A DNA stretch of 34,020 bases from Armatimonadetes bacterium CG06_land_8_20_14_3_00_66_21 (GTDB lineage Bacteria > Armatimonadota > Abditibacteriia > CG2-30-66-41). The stretch covers positions 1 to 34,020 of the forward strand of contig PEVN01000317.1 of NCBI GenBank assembly GCA_002779825.1. Direction: 5' to 3'. The position numbers and the translations under genes are program-made. The notes under the pieces were generated by a model that worked only from the letters and a program-made list of their open reading frames with translations, searched no databases and was not told the DNA's origin. Every line of letters starts with the position of its first letter. Positions within the stretch are counted from its first letter, which is position 1. Below are positions 1 to 7,943 of the stretch, piece after piece.

Positions 1-185
1 GCCCGCCGTTCGAACTGACGCTCCGCCTCGGGCAGCTCGTTGGCCGGACGCCCACAGTGAAGTCTGTGGTGGTGCTCGGCTTCGACGTGTCAGCCGTGCC
101 CAAGCCGGTGAAGTTCGGACTGAAGGGCGACGCGCTGGACTTCGCACATGACGGGAAGGCGTTTGCGTATGAGGTGAGGTGGTAG
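1..185 (+). CDS. C-terminal end of an unidentified protein (cut by window edge)
   Basis: The frame is open from base 3 and ends at TAG 183-185, giving about 60 residues that finish in DGKAFAYEVRW. The start lies outside the window. The fragment alternates hydrophobic and polar residues like a terminal beta-sandwich domain of a secreted enzyme, which would fit the carbohydrate-active neighbours, but no family motif or catalytic residue is visible. It matters mainly because its last ~30 codons recur in degraded form at 1311-1406, after the next two genes. A 26-base stretch (150-175) is identical to 1371-1396. The reading frame is clear; the function is unknown. Confidence 0.6.
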   Translation, partial: PPFELTLRLGQLVGRTPTVKSVVVLGFDVSAVPKPVKFGLKGDALDFAHDGKAFAYEVRW

Positions 186-209
186 CCGCCGCGTGTTGGG
201 CAGAGAGCA

Positions 210-689
210 ATGTGGCACACGAGAACCCCCTTCCGCAAGTCCGACCTCATCTTCGGCATTGCCGTGTGGACCGTCGTGTGGCTCGCCGCCTGCTATCAAG
301 TGGGAGCCCGGCGGTATGCGCTTCGCGCCGAGCTGCGAGAAGTAATGCGCATCGAAGGCGTCGTGAAGATGCCGCCGTCACTCGGTGGCGCGGTGGACAC
401 CGTGCGCTTTGAGAGCGAGGCTGAGGGCGGGTACTCGGGGCTGTGCACGGCGCTCGGACTTCTGGACGCCTCAGCGGCCGGCGCCATCCGGTACGGGCTC
501 GGGGTGCCGGCGGCGACGGGCTCGTCTGGTACCTCTGATGGGAAGTGGCCCGCGCCCGAACCTGCACGCAGTCACACCCCGATGCGAATCAGCATCCCGG
601 TACCGGCGGGATGGACAGTGGATCCGGCGTACCGCATCGTCACCAGTTCGAACCACGCGGTGGACTTCGAGGTGAGGCGACGGCGATGA
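210..689 (+). CDS. Hypothetical membrane-anchored protein, 159 aa
   Basis: The ORF starts with ATG at 210, 24 bases after the preceding stop, and has an AGAG stretch just upstream. Residues about 11-33 form one hydrophobic segment after a basic N-terminus (signal anchor). The rest is predicted to be outside the membrane, with no cysteine pairs or catalytic motif I can name. The C-terminus (IPVPAGWTVDPAYRIV...DFEV) looks like beta strands. Its stop overlaps the start of the next gene as ATGA (686-689), so the two are very probably co-translated. I do not recognise a family. The pair lies between the two copies of the FAYEVRW gene end, which suggests the whole stretch arose by duplication or insertion. 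Confidence 0.55.
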   Translation: MWHTRTPFRKSDLIFGIAVWTVVWLAACYQVGARRYALRAELREVMRIEGVVKMPPSLGGAVDTVRFESEAEGGYSGLCTALGLLDASAAGAIRYGLGVPAATGSSGTSDGKWPAPEPARSHTPMRISIPVPAGWTVDPAYRIVTSSNHAVDFEVRRRR

Positions 690-1273
690 GCGAGGCTCCA
701 ACCCCCCGCCCGCCCAAGGGAACGCGTCGTCTCTGGGAGACGGTGTTCGCGCGAGTATGCGTGTGCCTTGTGGTCGCGCTACTGTGGGGCGTGCTCTACC
801 CGTGTTTTGCACGGTTCCAAGGGCATGGTCACCCAACGGGCAAAGAGATCTGGATGATTGGCACCGTTAGGATCGGAGTGTCGCCGACTGAAGTGCCAGA
901 GCTCTCGGTGATCCTCTCGCAGGTGGGGAGGACCGGCAAAGAGGAGCCTGTCGTTCAGGTCCCGCTGCGTCGCGGGGAGGAGGTAGCTACCGTGCGGGCG
1001 GGCGAGGCAACAGTGGGCACACGATTTCGCTATGAAGGACACTTGAGGCTCATTCGCTGGGACCCGAAGCCGCGCCCCAGCGTGACTGACGTGGTCGGTG
1101 GTCTCATGCACGGAAGCCGCCCGATCCGGCGCCTCTGGCATCCAGAGCAGTACCGACTTCGGGTTGTCTCACCCGCTGGGGCAATCCGCTCGAGTCCGGC
1201 GTACTACGACCTGGGCGACTCGGCGAGCGCCGCGCAACGGGACTTCGCAGTCACGGTAGTTGCGGAGCCTTGA
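686..1273 (+). CDS. Hypothetical membrane-anchored protein, 195 aa
   Basis: I chose ATG 686 because it overlaps the previous stop (ATGA). An in-frame upstream ATG at 545 would bury the start inside the previous gene. The N-terminus is basic (PRPPKGTRRLWE), followed by one membrane segment at about residues 21-40, then an extracytoplasmic part rich in short beta-strand-like stretches (GTVRIGVSP, YRLRVVSPAGAI, DFAVTVVAEP). No domain is recognised. The shared architecture with the preceding gene (short cytoplasmic tail, one helix, beta-rich ectodomain) suggests they work together, perhaps as a membrane complex; that is inference. The stop at 1271-1273 lies directly before the degraded repeat of the gene end found at the left edge. 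Confidence 0.6.
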   Translation: MSEAPTPRPPKGTRRLWETVFARVCVCLVVALLWGVLYPCFARFQGHGHPTGKEIWMIGTVRIGVSPTEVPELSVILSQVGRTGKEEPVVQVPLRRGEEVATVRAGEATVGTRFRYEGHLRLIRWDPKPRPSVTDVVGGLMHGSRPIRRLWHPEQYRLRVVSPAGAIRSSPAYYDLGDSASAAQRDFAVTVVAEP

Positions 1274-1310
1274 CGACGTGGCAGTGCGCGCCACCGGAGC
1301 GCGTCCCCCG

Positions 1311-1406
1311 AGTGCCGCGCCGAGGCCGGTGAACCTCGGTGAGAAGGGCGACGCACTCGCCCTTGTGTACGACGGGAAGGCGTTTGCGTATGAGGTCCGG
1401 TGGTAG
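1311..1406 (+). pseudogene. Degraded second copy of the left-edge gene's C-terminus
   Basis: Reading to TAG 1404-1406 gives SAAPRPVNLGEKGDALALVY followed by DGKAFAYEVRW. The left-edge gene ends SAVPKPVKFGLKGDALDFAH followed by the same eleven residues. Bases 1371-1396 match 150-175 exactly. No start codon or upstream domain accompanies this copy: the frame runs back into the end of the preceding gene with no recognisable homology before about 1311. It is best read as the scar of a tandem duplication or of an insertion that carried the two membrane-anchored genes. Chance similarity is unlikely given aligned residues, identical stop position and a 26-base identity. Confidence 0.75.
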
Positions 1407-1431
1407 CCGAGGGCCTTCCCCGCCACTGTCG

Positions 1432-1641
1432 CTATCGCTGATCTTCTCCGGCCGGCGGCACGTCCGGCACGCGGGCCAACGCTGCTCGGAACGCGCCTTC
1501 GTCAAACTGCTCCACCACGGGAGCGAAGAAGGCCAGCGTCTCCTGCCTCACCAGTTCGTTTGAGGTCGAGGAGACCAGCAGTTGGTTGGGCGAGACCTCC
1601 TGCTTCCGGGCCAACTGCTTCACCGTGCGCTTCAGGTCCAT
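1432..1641 (-). CDS. Small RHH/HicB-like antitoxin-type protein, 69 aa
   Basis: The protein begins MDLKRTVKQLARKQEVSPNQLL and ends in ALARVPDVPPAGED. From memory this matches the small family annotated as HicB-type or ribbon-helix-helix antitoxins, with pattern LA...EGVS.NQ(F/L)I, then a helix, then F..AL..VPD..P. The usual N-terminal DNA-contact strand (SLRLP-like) is absent or very short. A TTG start at 1677 would add 12 residues, but it coincides with the -35 box of a consensus promoter, so ATG 1641 is preferred; the transcript would then begin at or next to the ATG. No toxin gene adjoins it. It is divergent from the Gfo/Idh/MocA gene with a 138-base gap. It may be an orphan antitoxin or a repressor. 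Confidence 0.65.
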   Translation of the reverse strand: MDLKRTVKQLARKQEVSPNQLLVSSTSNELVRQETLAFFAPVVEQFDEGAFRAALARVPDVPPAGEDQR

Positions 1642-1648
1642 ATGCGAT

Positions 1649-1677
1649 ACTATACCGGTGCTGTTGCTGCTCGTCAA
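1649..1677 (-). promoter_or_regulatory. Consensus sigma70-type promoter of the RHH gene
   Basis: On the minus strand TTGACG (1677-1672) and TATAGT (1654-1649) are separated by exactly 17 bases. The ATG of the small RHH gene begins 8 bases after the -10 box, so initiation at the usual distance falls at 1642 or 1641. The mRNA would be leaderless. No Shine-Dalgarno sequence is present, which agrees. Confidence 0.7.
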
Positions 1678-1779
1678 GCCGCAGACCGCGCCCCATCCTT
1701 GAGGCGCTCATTTCGGTACAATCAGCGGGCGGACGAACCCGCAACAGGGCGTCACTGACACGAGAGAACCGGAGCCACT

Positions 1780-3078
1780 ATGGAAATCGGCAAGGGAACC
1801 CATACGATCACACGCCGGCAGTTGCTGAAACGGGCTGGTACCGCAGCGGGTGCGCTGGCGTTCCCGGCGATTACGCCGGGGCGTGCTCTGGGGAAAGACG
1901 GCGCCGTCGCGCCCAGCGAGCGGATTGTGCTGGGCGGCATTGGCATCCGCAACCGCGGCGGGCTTGTTCTGAGTCACATGCTCAACGAGCCGGGCGTGCA
2001 CTTCGCGGCCATCGCCGACGTTCGGGCGGATCGGCGCGAGGCGGTCAAGGCTATGGCCGACGCAAAGAACGGCGACGGCTCCTGCGCCACCTACCGCGAC
2101 TTCCGCGAGTTGTTGGCGCGAGACGACATCGACGCAGTGTTGATCGCCACCGGCGACCGTTGGCACGCGACGGCCTCCATGCTGGCCGCCGAGGCCGGCA
2201 AGGACGTGTATTCGGAGAAGCCGTGCGCGATGTCGATCACCCAGACGCAGCGCCTGGCCGACACGATTGGTCGCACCGGCTGCGTGTTTCAGGCGGGGAC
2301 GCAACGGCGCAACATCTCGAACTTCGTCCACGCCGTCGAGCTGGCTCAGACCGGGAAGCTGGGTCGGCTGCACACGCTGCATGCCTCCATCTACGAATTG
2401 ACCGACCGCCACGACTGGCTGCCCGCCCAGCCCGAGCCTCCGCGCGAGGTGATCGACTGGGACATGTGGTTAGGGCCGGCGCCCTGGCGGCCCTTCAACC
2501 AAGCCTATGTCGACGGTGGCTGGCGCGGGTTCTACGACTTTGACTCCGGCGCGCGACTCCTCGACTGGGGCGCCCATACGCTGGACCTCTGCCAATGGGC
2601 CAATCAAGCTGACGCGACGACGCCGGTCGAGTACGAGCCCCTGGACCTTCCGGGCGACAACGCCATTACCTGCCGGTACGCCAACGGGGTGAAGCTGGTT
2701 CTCCGCCGGACTGGGTGGCTCGACTTGGGGACGTGCCCGGTTCGATTCGAGGGAGACGACGGGTGGATCGAGACGGGCGACTCCGGGCAGACCGTCGTCT
2801 CGGCGGAGACGCTCCGCGCTGAGCTCCCGGCGCCCACGTTGGTCGGCACCGCGCCCGAGTCTCATGCACGCGACTTCTTCGACTGCGTCAAGTCACGCGG
2901 CACGCCCAGAGCCAACGCGGCTGTCATGCGGCAGTCACACCTCGCTTGTCACGCAGCAGCCCTCGCCTGGAAGCTCGGCCGGAAGCTGAGGTTCGACCCG
3001 GTGAAGGAGGAGTTCGTCGGCGACGATGAAGCCAATCGCATGAGAAGCCGGGCGAGGCGCGAGCCGTGGAGCGTGTGA
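1780..3078 (+). CDS. Tat-exported Gfo/Idh/MocA family oxidoreductase, 432 aa
   Basis: An NAD(P)-dependent sugar or inositol-type dehydrogenase exported folded through the Tat system. The N-terminus has TRRQLLKRAG at residues 11-20 followed by a hydrophobic stretch. A Rossmann-type GIGIRNRGG motif lies at about 53-61, and the EKP dinucleotide-site motif at 146-148. The second half has the DWDMWLGPAPW and DWGAHTLDL signatures common in exported members of planctomycete-type genomes. Export with bound cofactor is usual for this group. ATG 1780 is preceded by GGAG at a good distance, and a TACAAT box at 1717-1722 could serve as a -10. It is followed 50 bases later by the HEAT-DUF1080 gene, so they may be co-transcribed. 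The substrate is not evident; a role in glycan-derived keto-sugar chemistry is inferred from DUF1080 next door. Confidence 0.9.
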   Translation: MEIGKGTHTITRRQLLKRAGTAAGALAFPAITPGRALGKDGAVAPSERIVLGGIGIRNRGGLVLSHMLNEPGVHFAAIADVRADRREAVKAMADAKNGDGSCATYRDFRELLARDDIDAVLIATGDRWHATASMLAAEAGKDVYSEKPCAMSITQTQRLADTIGRTGCVFQAGTQRRNISNFVHAVELAQTGKLGRLHTLHASIYELTDRHDWLPAQPEPPREVIDWDMWLGPAPWRPFNQAYVDGGWRGFYDFDSGARLLDWGAHTLDLCQWANQADATTPVEYEPLDLPGDNAITCRYANGVKLVLRRTGWLDLGTCPVRFEGDDGWIETGDSGQTVVSAETLRAELPAPTLVGTAPESHARDFFDCVKSRGTPRANAAVMRQSHLACHAAALAWKLGRKLRFDPVKEEFVGDDEANRMRSRARREPWSV

Positions 3079-3128
3079 CCGGCGGCCCTGTCACTGGGCC
3101 TGCCTGGATCCCGGAGGAACCGAACGCT

Positions 3129-5663
3129 ATGCCGTACTCGAAGCATGCCAACGCCGCGCTGGTTGCCGCGCTCTTGCTGGCGGCGACCGCAGTCGCGTTG
3201 CTCGGCCAGAATGCCGCGCCGTCCCTGCCCGACGAGGCCGCGAAGCTGGTAGCCCTGCTGGAGTCGAACGCTCCCGTCTACGACAAGGCGATGGCGTGCA
3301 GGCGGCTGGCTGTCATTGGGGACAAGAGCGCAGTGCCCGCACTCGCCTCCCTGTTGACGGACGAGAAGCTCGCGACCTACGCCCGCTCCGGCCTGGAAGC
3401 GATTCCTGGTCCCGCTGCCGACGACGCACTGAGGGAGGCGGTCGGGCGTCTCCACGGCGAGTTGCTGCTGGGCGTGCTGGACTCGATCGGCAAGCGACGC
3501 GACCCGAGGGCCGTCGAAGCGGTGGCGCAGTTACTGCGCAGTGAGGAGGGGCGAGTGGCCGAGACAGCCGCCAGGACCCTCGGGTACGTTGGGACCGCCG
3601 AGGCTGCGGGAGTGCTGAGAGACGCGCTGAATGAGGGCCCGGCAAACCTGCGCCCTGCAGTGGGCACAGCCTGCCTGATCTGCGCCGAGAAGCTTGAGCA
3701 GCAGGGCGACCGCAGATTGGCGCTGGCGCTGTGCGAGGCGGTCCGCCAGACGCCCGTGCCGAAGCCGATCGCGTTGGCAGCGACGCATCGAGCGATCCTC
3801 GCGCGAGGGAGGGAGGGGCTGCCTCTGCTTGCCGCGCTGCTCGACTCCGTCGACGAAGACCGCTTCAGACTCGGGTTGCAGGTCGCCCGGGAGCTGGGCG
3901 CTGAGGCGTGCGGCACGCTGACTGCCAGGTTCGCTGACCGCTCGGCGCCGCGTCAGGCACTGCTCATCGCTGCCATGAGCGACGTTGCGCCCTCGGCGGC
4001 GGTGCCGGTGTTCATCGGTGCAGTTGCCGCGCAGGACCCCGACGTGCAGAGGGCGGCAATCGGCGCGTTAGGACACGTCGATTCGGTGGCCGCGGTGAGA
4101 CCGCTGATCCAAGCACTCGCGCCCGACAACGAGGACCTGCGGGCCGCAGCACGCGCCAGCTTGCGGAGCCTCCACGCCCGGGGCGCCGAGGCTGCCCTCC
4201 TTGCAGGCATGAAGGCGGCCGACGGAGAGGTCCGCGTCGAGTTGATCGGCGTGCTCGCCGACCGTCGCTACGCCGCCGCAACAGACGCCCTGCTGACCGA
4301 AGCCGGCAGCCCTGACGAGAATGTCGCCGCAGCAGCCTTCAGGGCGCTGGGCGACCTGGCGGCCCCAACGCACCTCCCGGCCCTGGTGAAGCTCCTCCTC
4401 GCCACCAACAGCGACGCCGTTGCCGTTCAGGCAGAGGCCGCCGTCGCCGCGGTCGCTGCCCGTCTCGCCGACCCGGAGAGGCGAGCCGACTCCGTCCTGG
4501 CTGCACTTCCCTCGACCGACAAGCCTGCGGCACGAGCCGCGCTGATCCGCGTACTGGGCGGAATCGGCGGGCAGGGCGCGTTCGCCGCGATTGGCGCCGC
4601 GTTGGGCGCTGCCGACACCGAGGTGAAAGACGCCGCCCTCCGCGCCATGGCCGACTGGCCGGACGCCCGGGCGGCGCAGCCACTGCTAAGCGTTGTCAAG
4701 AGCGCGACGGACGAAACGCACCGCACGCTGGCGTTGCGAGGCTACGTTCGGCTGGTGCGTCTGACCGAAGACGACGACGCGACGGCGACCGTCCGAGCGT
4801 ATGCCGACGTGCTCGCCCTGGCCCGCAACCTCGAAGCCAAGAAGTTGGTCCTCGGCGGGCTGGCAGACGTGGCTCATCCGCAGGCGCTGAAGCTCGCGTG
4901 CGAACAACTCGACGACGCGGCAGTGCGGGCGGAAGCGGCCGTCGCCGTCGTGAAGATCGCACGCGCAACCGCGACGACCGACCCCCTGGGCGCTCGAGCA
5001 GCCTTGGGGGAGGTGCTGGAGACCTCACCCGACCAGCCGGTCGCGGCCGAGGCGCGGAAGATCCTCGAACAACTGGGCGGCCCCCTCGAAAGCCCGGCCC
5101 CTGCGAGTCGACTCACCAAGCTCTTTGACGGCAAGACGTTCGCCGGATGGGAAGGCAACCTCGAGTGGTTCCGGATCGAGGACGGGGCGATTGTGGGTGG
5201 CAGCCTTACCCGGGAGATCCCGCGTAACGAGTTCCTGTGCACGACGAGGGAGTACGCCAACTTCGAGCTGCGGCTGGAAGTCAAGCTCGTCGCCAACAAG
5301 GGCAACGCGGGAATCCAGATTCGCAGCCAACGGATCCCCAACCACCACGAGGTGGTCGGCTACCAGGCCGACGTGGCCGAAGGCATGTGGGGAAGCCTCT
5401 ACGACGAGTCCCGCCGCCGGAAGTCGCTGGCAGACCCCGACCCCAAAGTCCTGGCCGAAGTCCTCAAGCCAACCGACTGGAACGAGTACGTCATCCGCTG
5501 CGAGGGCAAGCGGATTCAGCTCTGGCTCAACGGCCACCAAACCGTTGATTACACGGAGCCGGACGAAGAGATCCCGCAAACCGGTCTGATCGGTCTGCAG
5601 ATCCACGGCGGGCCCGCCAGCGAAGTTTGGTGCCGGGATCTGGAGATTGCGGAACTGCCGTAG
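3129..5663 (+). CDS. Secreted HEAT-repeat protein with C-terminal DUF1080 (3-keto-disaccharide hydrolase-type) domain, 844 aa
   Basis: Start chosen at ATG 3129 because GGAGGA lies 10 bases upstream and a clean signal peptide follows (about residues 9-26, ending near LLGQNA). An in-frame upstream ATG at 3066 overlaps the previous gene and would bury the signal. Residues about 45-640 are alpha-helical HEAT/PBS-lyase-type repeats (recurring patterns such as RAALIRVLGGIGG, AAAFRALGDLA). From about residue 660 the DUF1080 domain begins with LFDGKTFAGWEG and continues with GNAGIQIRS and the strand pattern of a concanavalin-like jelly roll. DUF1080 proteins bind or cleave 3-keto sugars, which fits with the upstream dehydrogenase. 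The HEAT part probably serves as a protein or glycan docking scaffold outside the cytoplasm. Confidence 0.88.
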   Translation: MPYSKHANAALVAALLLAATAVALLGQNAAPSLPDEAAKLVALLESNAPVYDKAMACRRLAVIGDKSAVPALASLLTDEKLATYARSGLEAIPGPAADDALREAVGRLHGELLLGVLDSIGKRRDPRAVEAVAQLLRSEEGRVAETAARTLGYVGTAEAAGVLRDALNEGPANLRPAVGTACLICAEKLEQQGDRRLALALCEAVRQTPVPKPIALAATHRAILARGREGLPLLAALLDSVDEDRFRLGLQVARELGAEACGTLTARFADRSAPRQALLIAAMSDVAPSAAVPVFIGAVAAQDPDVQRAAIGALGHVDSVAAVRPLIQALAPDNEDLRAAARASLRSLHARGAEAALLAGMKAADGEVRVELIGVLADRRYAAATDALLTEAGSPDENVAAAAFRALGDLAAPTHLPALVKLLLATNSDAVAVQAEAAVAAVAARLADPERRADSVLAALPSTDKPAARAALIRVLGGIGGQGAFAAIGAALGAADTEVKDAALRAMADWPDARAAQPLLSVVKSATDETHRTLALRGYVRLVRLTEDDDATATVRAYADVLALARNLEAKKLVLGGLADVAHPQALKLACEQLDDAAVRAEAAVAVVKIARATATTDPLGARAALGEVLETSPDQPVAAEARKILEQLGGPLESPAPASRLTKLFDGKTFAGWEGNLEWFRIEDGAIVGGSLTREIPRNEFLCTTREYANFELRLEVKLVANKGNAGIQIRSQRIPNHHEVVGYQADVAEGMWGSLYDESRRRKSLADPDPKVLAEVLKPTDWNEYVIRCEGKRIQLWLNGHQTVDYTEPDEEIPQTGLIGLQIHGGPASEVWCRDLEIAELP

Positions 5664-5699
5664 GGCACGGGTGCGCGCCACGAGGCTGTCTGCCGCTCT

Positions 5700-7658
5700 T
5701 CAGGGACCCTCAGCCTTCAGCAGAATCCCGTCCTGCGGCGGCAGCGTGAAGCTCTGTCCGACCGGTTGCCCGCTGTTCACGTCGGGAGCCTGAGCGCCGC
5801 GAAAGCGGCGATGCTTCCGCCCCGGGTCCAGGGCCGCGAGGTCGAACGTGACGGCTGACACGGCGGAGCCGTTGGCGAGAACCAGCCCCCCTTCGAACCG
5901 TCGGGCGAAGACCTCCGCACAGCCCTCGCGCACGCTGAGGTCGCGGACCAGGATCTGACCCGGTTGTGCGCCGACGTGGAAGGCCACTCGTCCCTTTCCC
6001 GCCGCCTGCGGCCGAAGCGTCAGCGCCACGCGTCGGGGCTGCTGCCCCACCACGATCGACTGCACAAGTCCGTTCTGATCGCCGGTCCGGAGACACACGC
6101 CGATCCAGCTCCACGGCTCTGCGGGACGCCGTTCGCCGTCAGCCCCGGTTGGGGGCTGGCCTTGCACCTCGAACGTCACGGCGTACTCGCGATCCGGACG
6201 GAGCAACTCGCCACACTCGGGTCCCTGGAGCACGACTCGGGCGGCAGCCTTGAGCCCGCGGAGGGGTGGCTGCCCGTTCGCGGACACGTCGGTCACTGTG
6301 AGTTGGAAAGCGGTGGGGTCGGCAAGCCCGGTAGTTCTCGATTTTGCGTGGGGGAGACGGTTCCCGCCTTCGAGCGACTCCCACCCGTTGCGCCAATCAG
6401 CGCCGGCCAGGAGGTCGGGGCCGAGGTGCTCAGTTAGCCGCACCGGCGGGCCCAGCGGTTTCCCCAGCCAGTTGAAGCGCCCTTGCAGATAGGAGCACGA
6501 CGGCTTCGCGGCGTGGGCGCACCAGACCTGGTACAGGTCCGTCCCGGACGGGAAGTAGTCAGGCCCAAGGAAACTCGGGAACTCCTCATTCTCCGCGCCG
6601 TTGAGCACCTCGGGACGCCGAGCGCCCCACACGTTGCTGGCATCCGCCAGCACCAGCGCCTCGCCAAGCCCGGCAAACCCGTCGCCGGCCCGGAGCTTGC
6701 GGAAGAAGTCGTCCCGCCCCAGCCGCCAGTAGTTCACACCACCGACCTCGCAGCCGTCGATTGTGCCGTCGTTGTCGCAATCGCTCCACGGACTCTCCGC
6801 CAGCCCGTCGAACTCATCCCCGTCGGGATGAGGCTCGGCCGCGGCGATTCGCGTGTGCCACAGCCGCGCGAAGTGCCGGGCCCACCACGTAACCGCGTCC
6901 CTACCCGTCGCTGGATCGCGTGGACAGAAGCGAGTCAGGTTGGGGATCCACGTCTTGATCCACTTGCCGTTCATCGCGTAGATTGAGCCGACGCTTGGGG
7001 CGACACACGCTTCACCCGCCCGGTACGCGTGCCACTCGCCGACAGCGTCCTTCGGCCACCGCTTCACGACGAGGGCGTTGCTCCGCGCGTCCGCCCGGGC
7101 GACGCTGGCATACTCGCTGTGCAGCCAGTCGGGCTGGCCGTTGACGACTCGGTAAACCAGCACGTCCCGCAGCAAGTTGTGGCCGTACACCTGCGTTGCG
7201 AATGCGCTGGCGTCGGGCACCGACAGCTCGCACTGCTCACTCTCCGCGGGGAAGTCGGCCGAGAGCGTCGTGCGCTGGCCGAGCAGCCAGTAGCCACGGA
7301 ACTCCGGCATGGGGAAGACGGCCGGATCGCAGTGGAGCCCTTCCTTCGCCGCGAACTCCCGCGGCACCACGTGCCAACTCCCCCAGATTCCGTTGAGTTC
7401 ATCGTTGACCTGCATGAGCACGAGCCGGTCCGGGTAGCGGCGCTTCAGCTCCTGCGCTGCGGGGATCTTGTCGCCGGTGAAGTCCACCAGGAACGCCGTG
7501 TTGTGTTCCAGAAACCCGACGCTGTTGGGCCAGAGGTGGCGGAAGTCCAGGCTCTTCGGATAGCCCGCACTGAGCCAGGGCCGCGAACGGAACAGCGCCA
7601 GCGCCGCTGCGCCCGCTGCACCCGTACGAATGAAGTCACGTCGAGTCCGTTCGGACAT
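5700..7658 (-). CDS. Tat-exported putative glycoside hydrolase (GHL15-like), 652 aa
   Basis: The start has a strong AGGAGGT 7 bases upstream and a twin-arginine signal: RTRRDFIRTG (residues 4-13) followed by an alanine-rich hydrophobic stretch. Residues about 35-400 look like a TIM-barrel glycosidase. FDGLAESPWSDCDNDGTIDG at 283-302 resembles the D-x-D, Ca-like DNDG loop of the putative glycosyl-hydrolase families GHL10/GHL15, but I cannot confirm the catalytic pair. Residues about 440-560 look like a carbohydrate-binding jelly roll (TAFQLTVTDV...RVVLQGPECGELL...EYAVTFEVQG), and the end is a small beta domain. It converges on the HEAT-DUF1080 gene with only 36 bases between the stops and is divergent from the methyltransferase module. 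The enzyme class is moderately sure; the substrate is unknown. Confidence 0.6.
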   Translation of the reverse strand: MSERTRRDFIRTGAAGAAALALFRSRPWLSAGYPKSLDFRHLWPNSVGFLEHNTAFLVDFTGDKIPAAQELKRRYPDRLVLMQVNDELNGIWGSWHVVPREFAAKEGLHCDPAVFPMPEFRGYWLLGQRTTLSADFPAESEQCELSVPDASAFATQVYGHNLLRDVLVYRVVNGQPDWLHSEYASVARADARSNALVVKRWPKDAVGEWHAYRAGEACVAPSVGSIYAMNGKWIKTWIPNLTRFCPRDPATGRDAVTWWARHFARLWHTRIAAAEPHPDGDEFDGLAESPWSDCDNDGTIDGCEVGGVNYWRLGRDDFFRKLRAGDGFAGLGEALVLADASNVWGARRPEVLNGAENEEFPSFLGPDYFPSGTDLYQVWCAHAAKPSCSYLQGRFNWLGKPLGPPVRLTEHLGPDLLAGADWRNGWESLEGGNRLPHAKSRTTGLADPTAFQLTVTDVSANGQPPLRGLKAAARVVLQGPECGELLRPDREYAVTFEVQGQPPTGADGERRPAEPWSWIGVCLRTGDQNGLVQSIVVGQQPRRVALTLRPQAAGKGRVAFHVGAQPGQILVRDLSVREGCAEVFARRFEGGLVLANGSAVSAVTFDLAALDPGRKHRRFRGAQAPDVNSGQPVGQSFTLPPQDGILLKAEGP

Positions 7659-7943
7659 GTTCTACCTCCTGATTGCCCCTGTGCAAAGGGTGACTCGCAA
7701 CGGCGGGAGGGCGAAGGCGAGGCTGGATAACTGCCCAGTGTGGCTGGGGAACCGCACTATCAAAGCCTCGGCTGAGTGGGTACAATTGTGCCACCACTAT
7801 CGCACGCACGAACTCTCAGGACCTCCGTGGAAGTGCGCCTGTTTGGCGCCCTCAGAAGGAAGCCCCCCCCGGAGAGGTGCCGCCGCTGCAATCGGATGCG
7901 CGCGGCGACCAGCGGTGGCAGAAGCGTACTCCTCATTTCCCCT

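Noticed and set aside
1560..2543. 327-codon plus-strand frame over the start of the Gfo/Idh/MocA gene
   Set aside because: It is a frame shadow rich in R, G and A; the true frame has Tat, Rossmann and EKP motifs.
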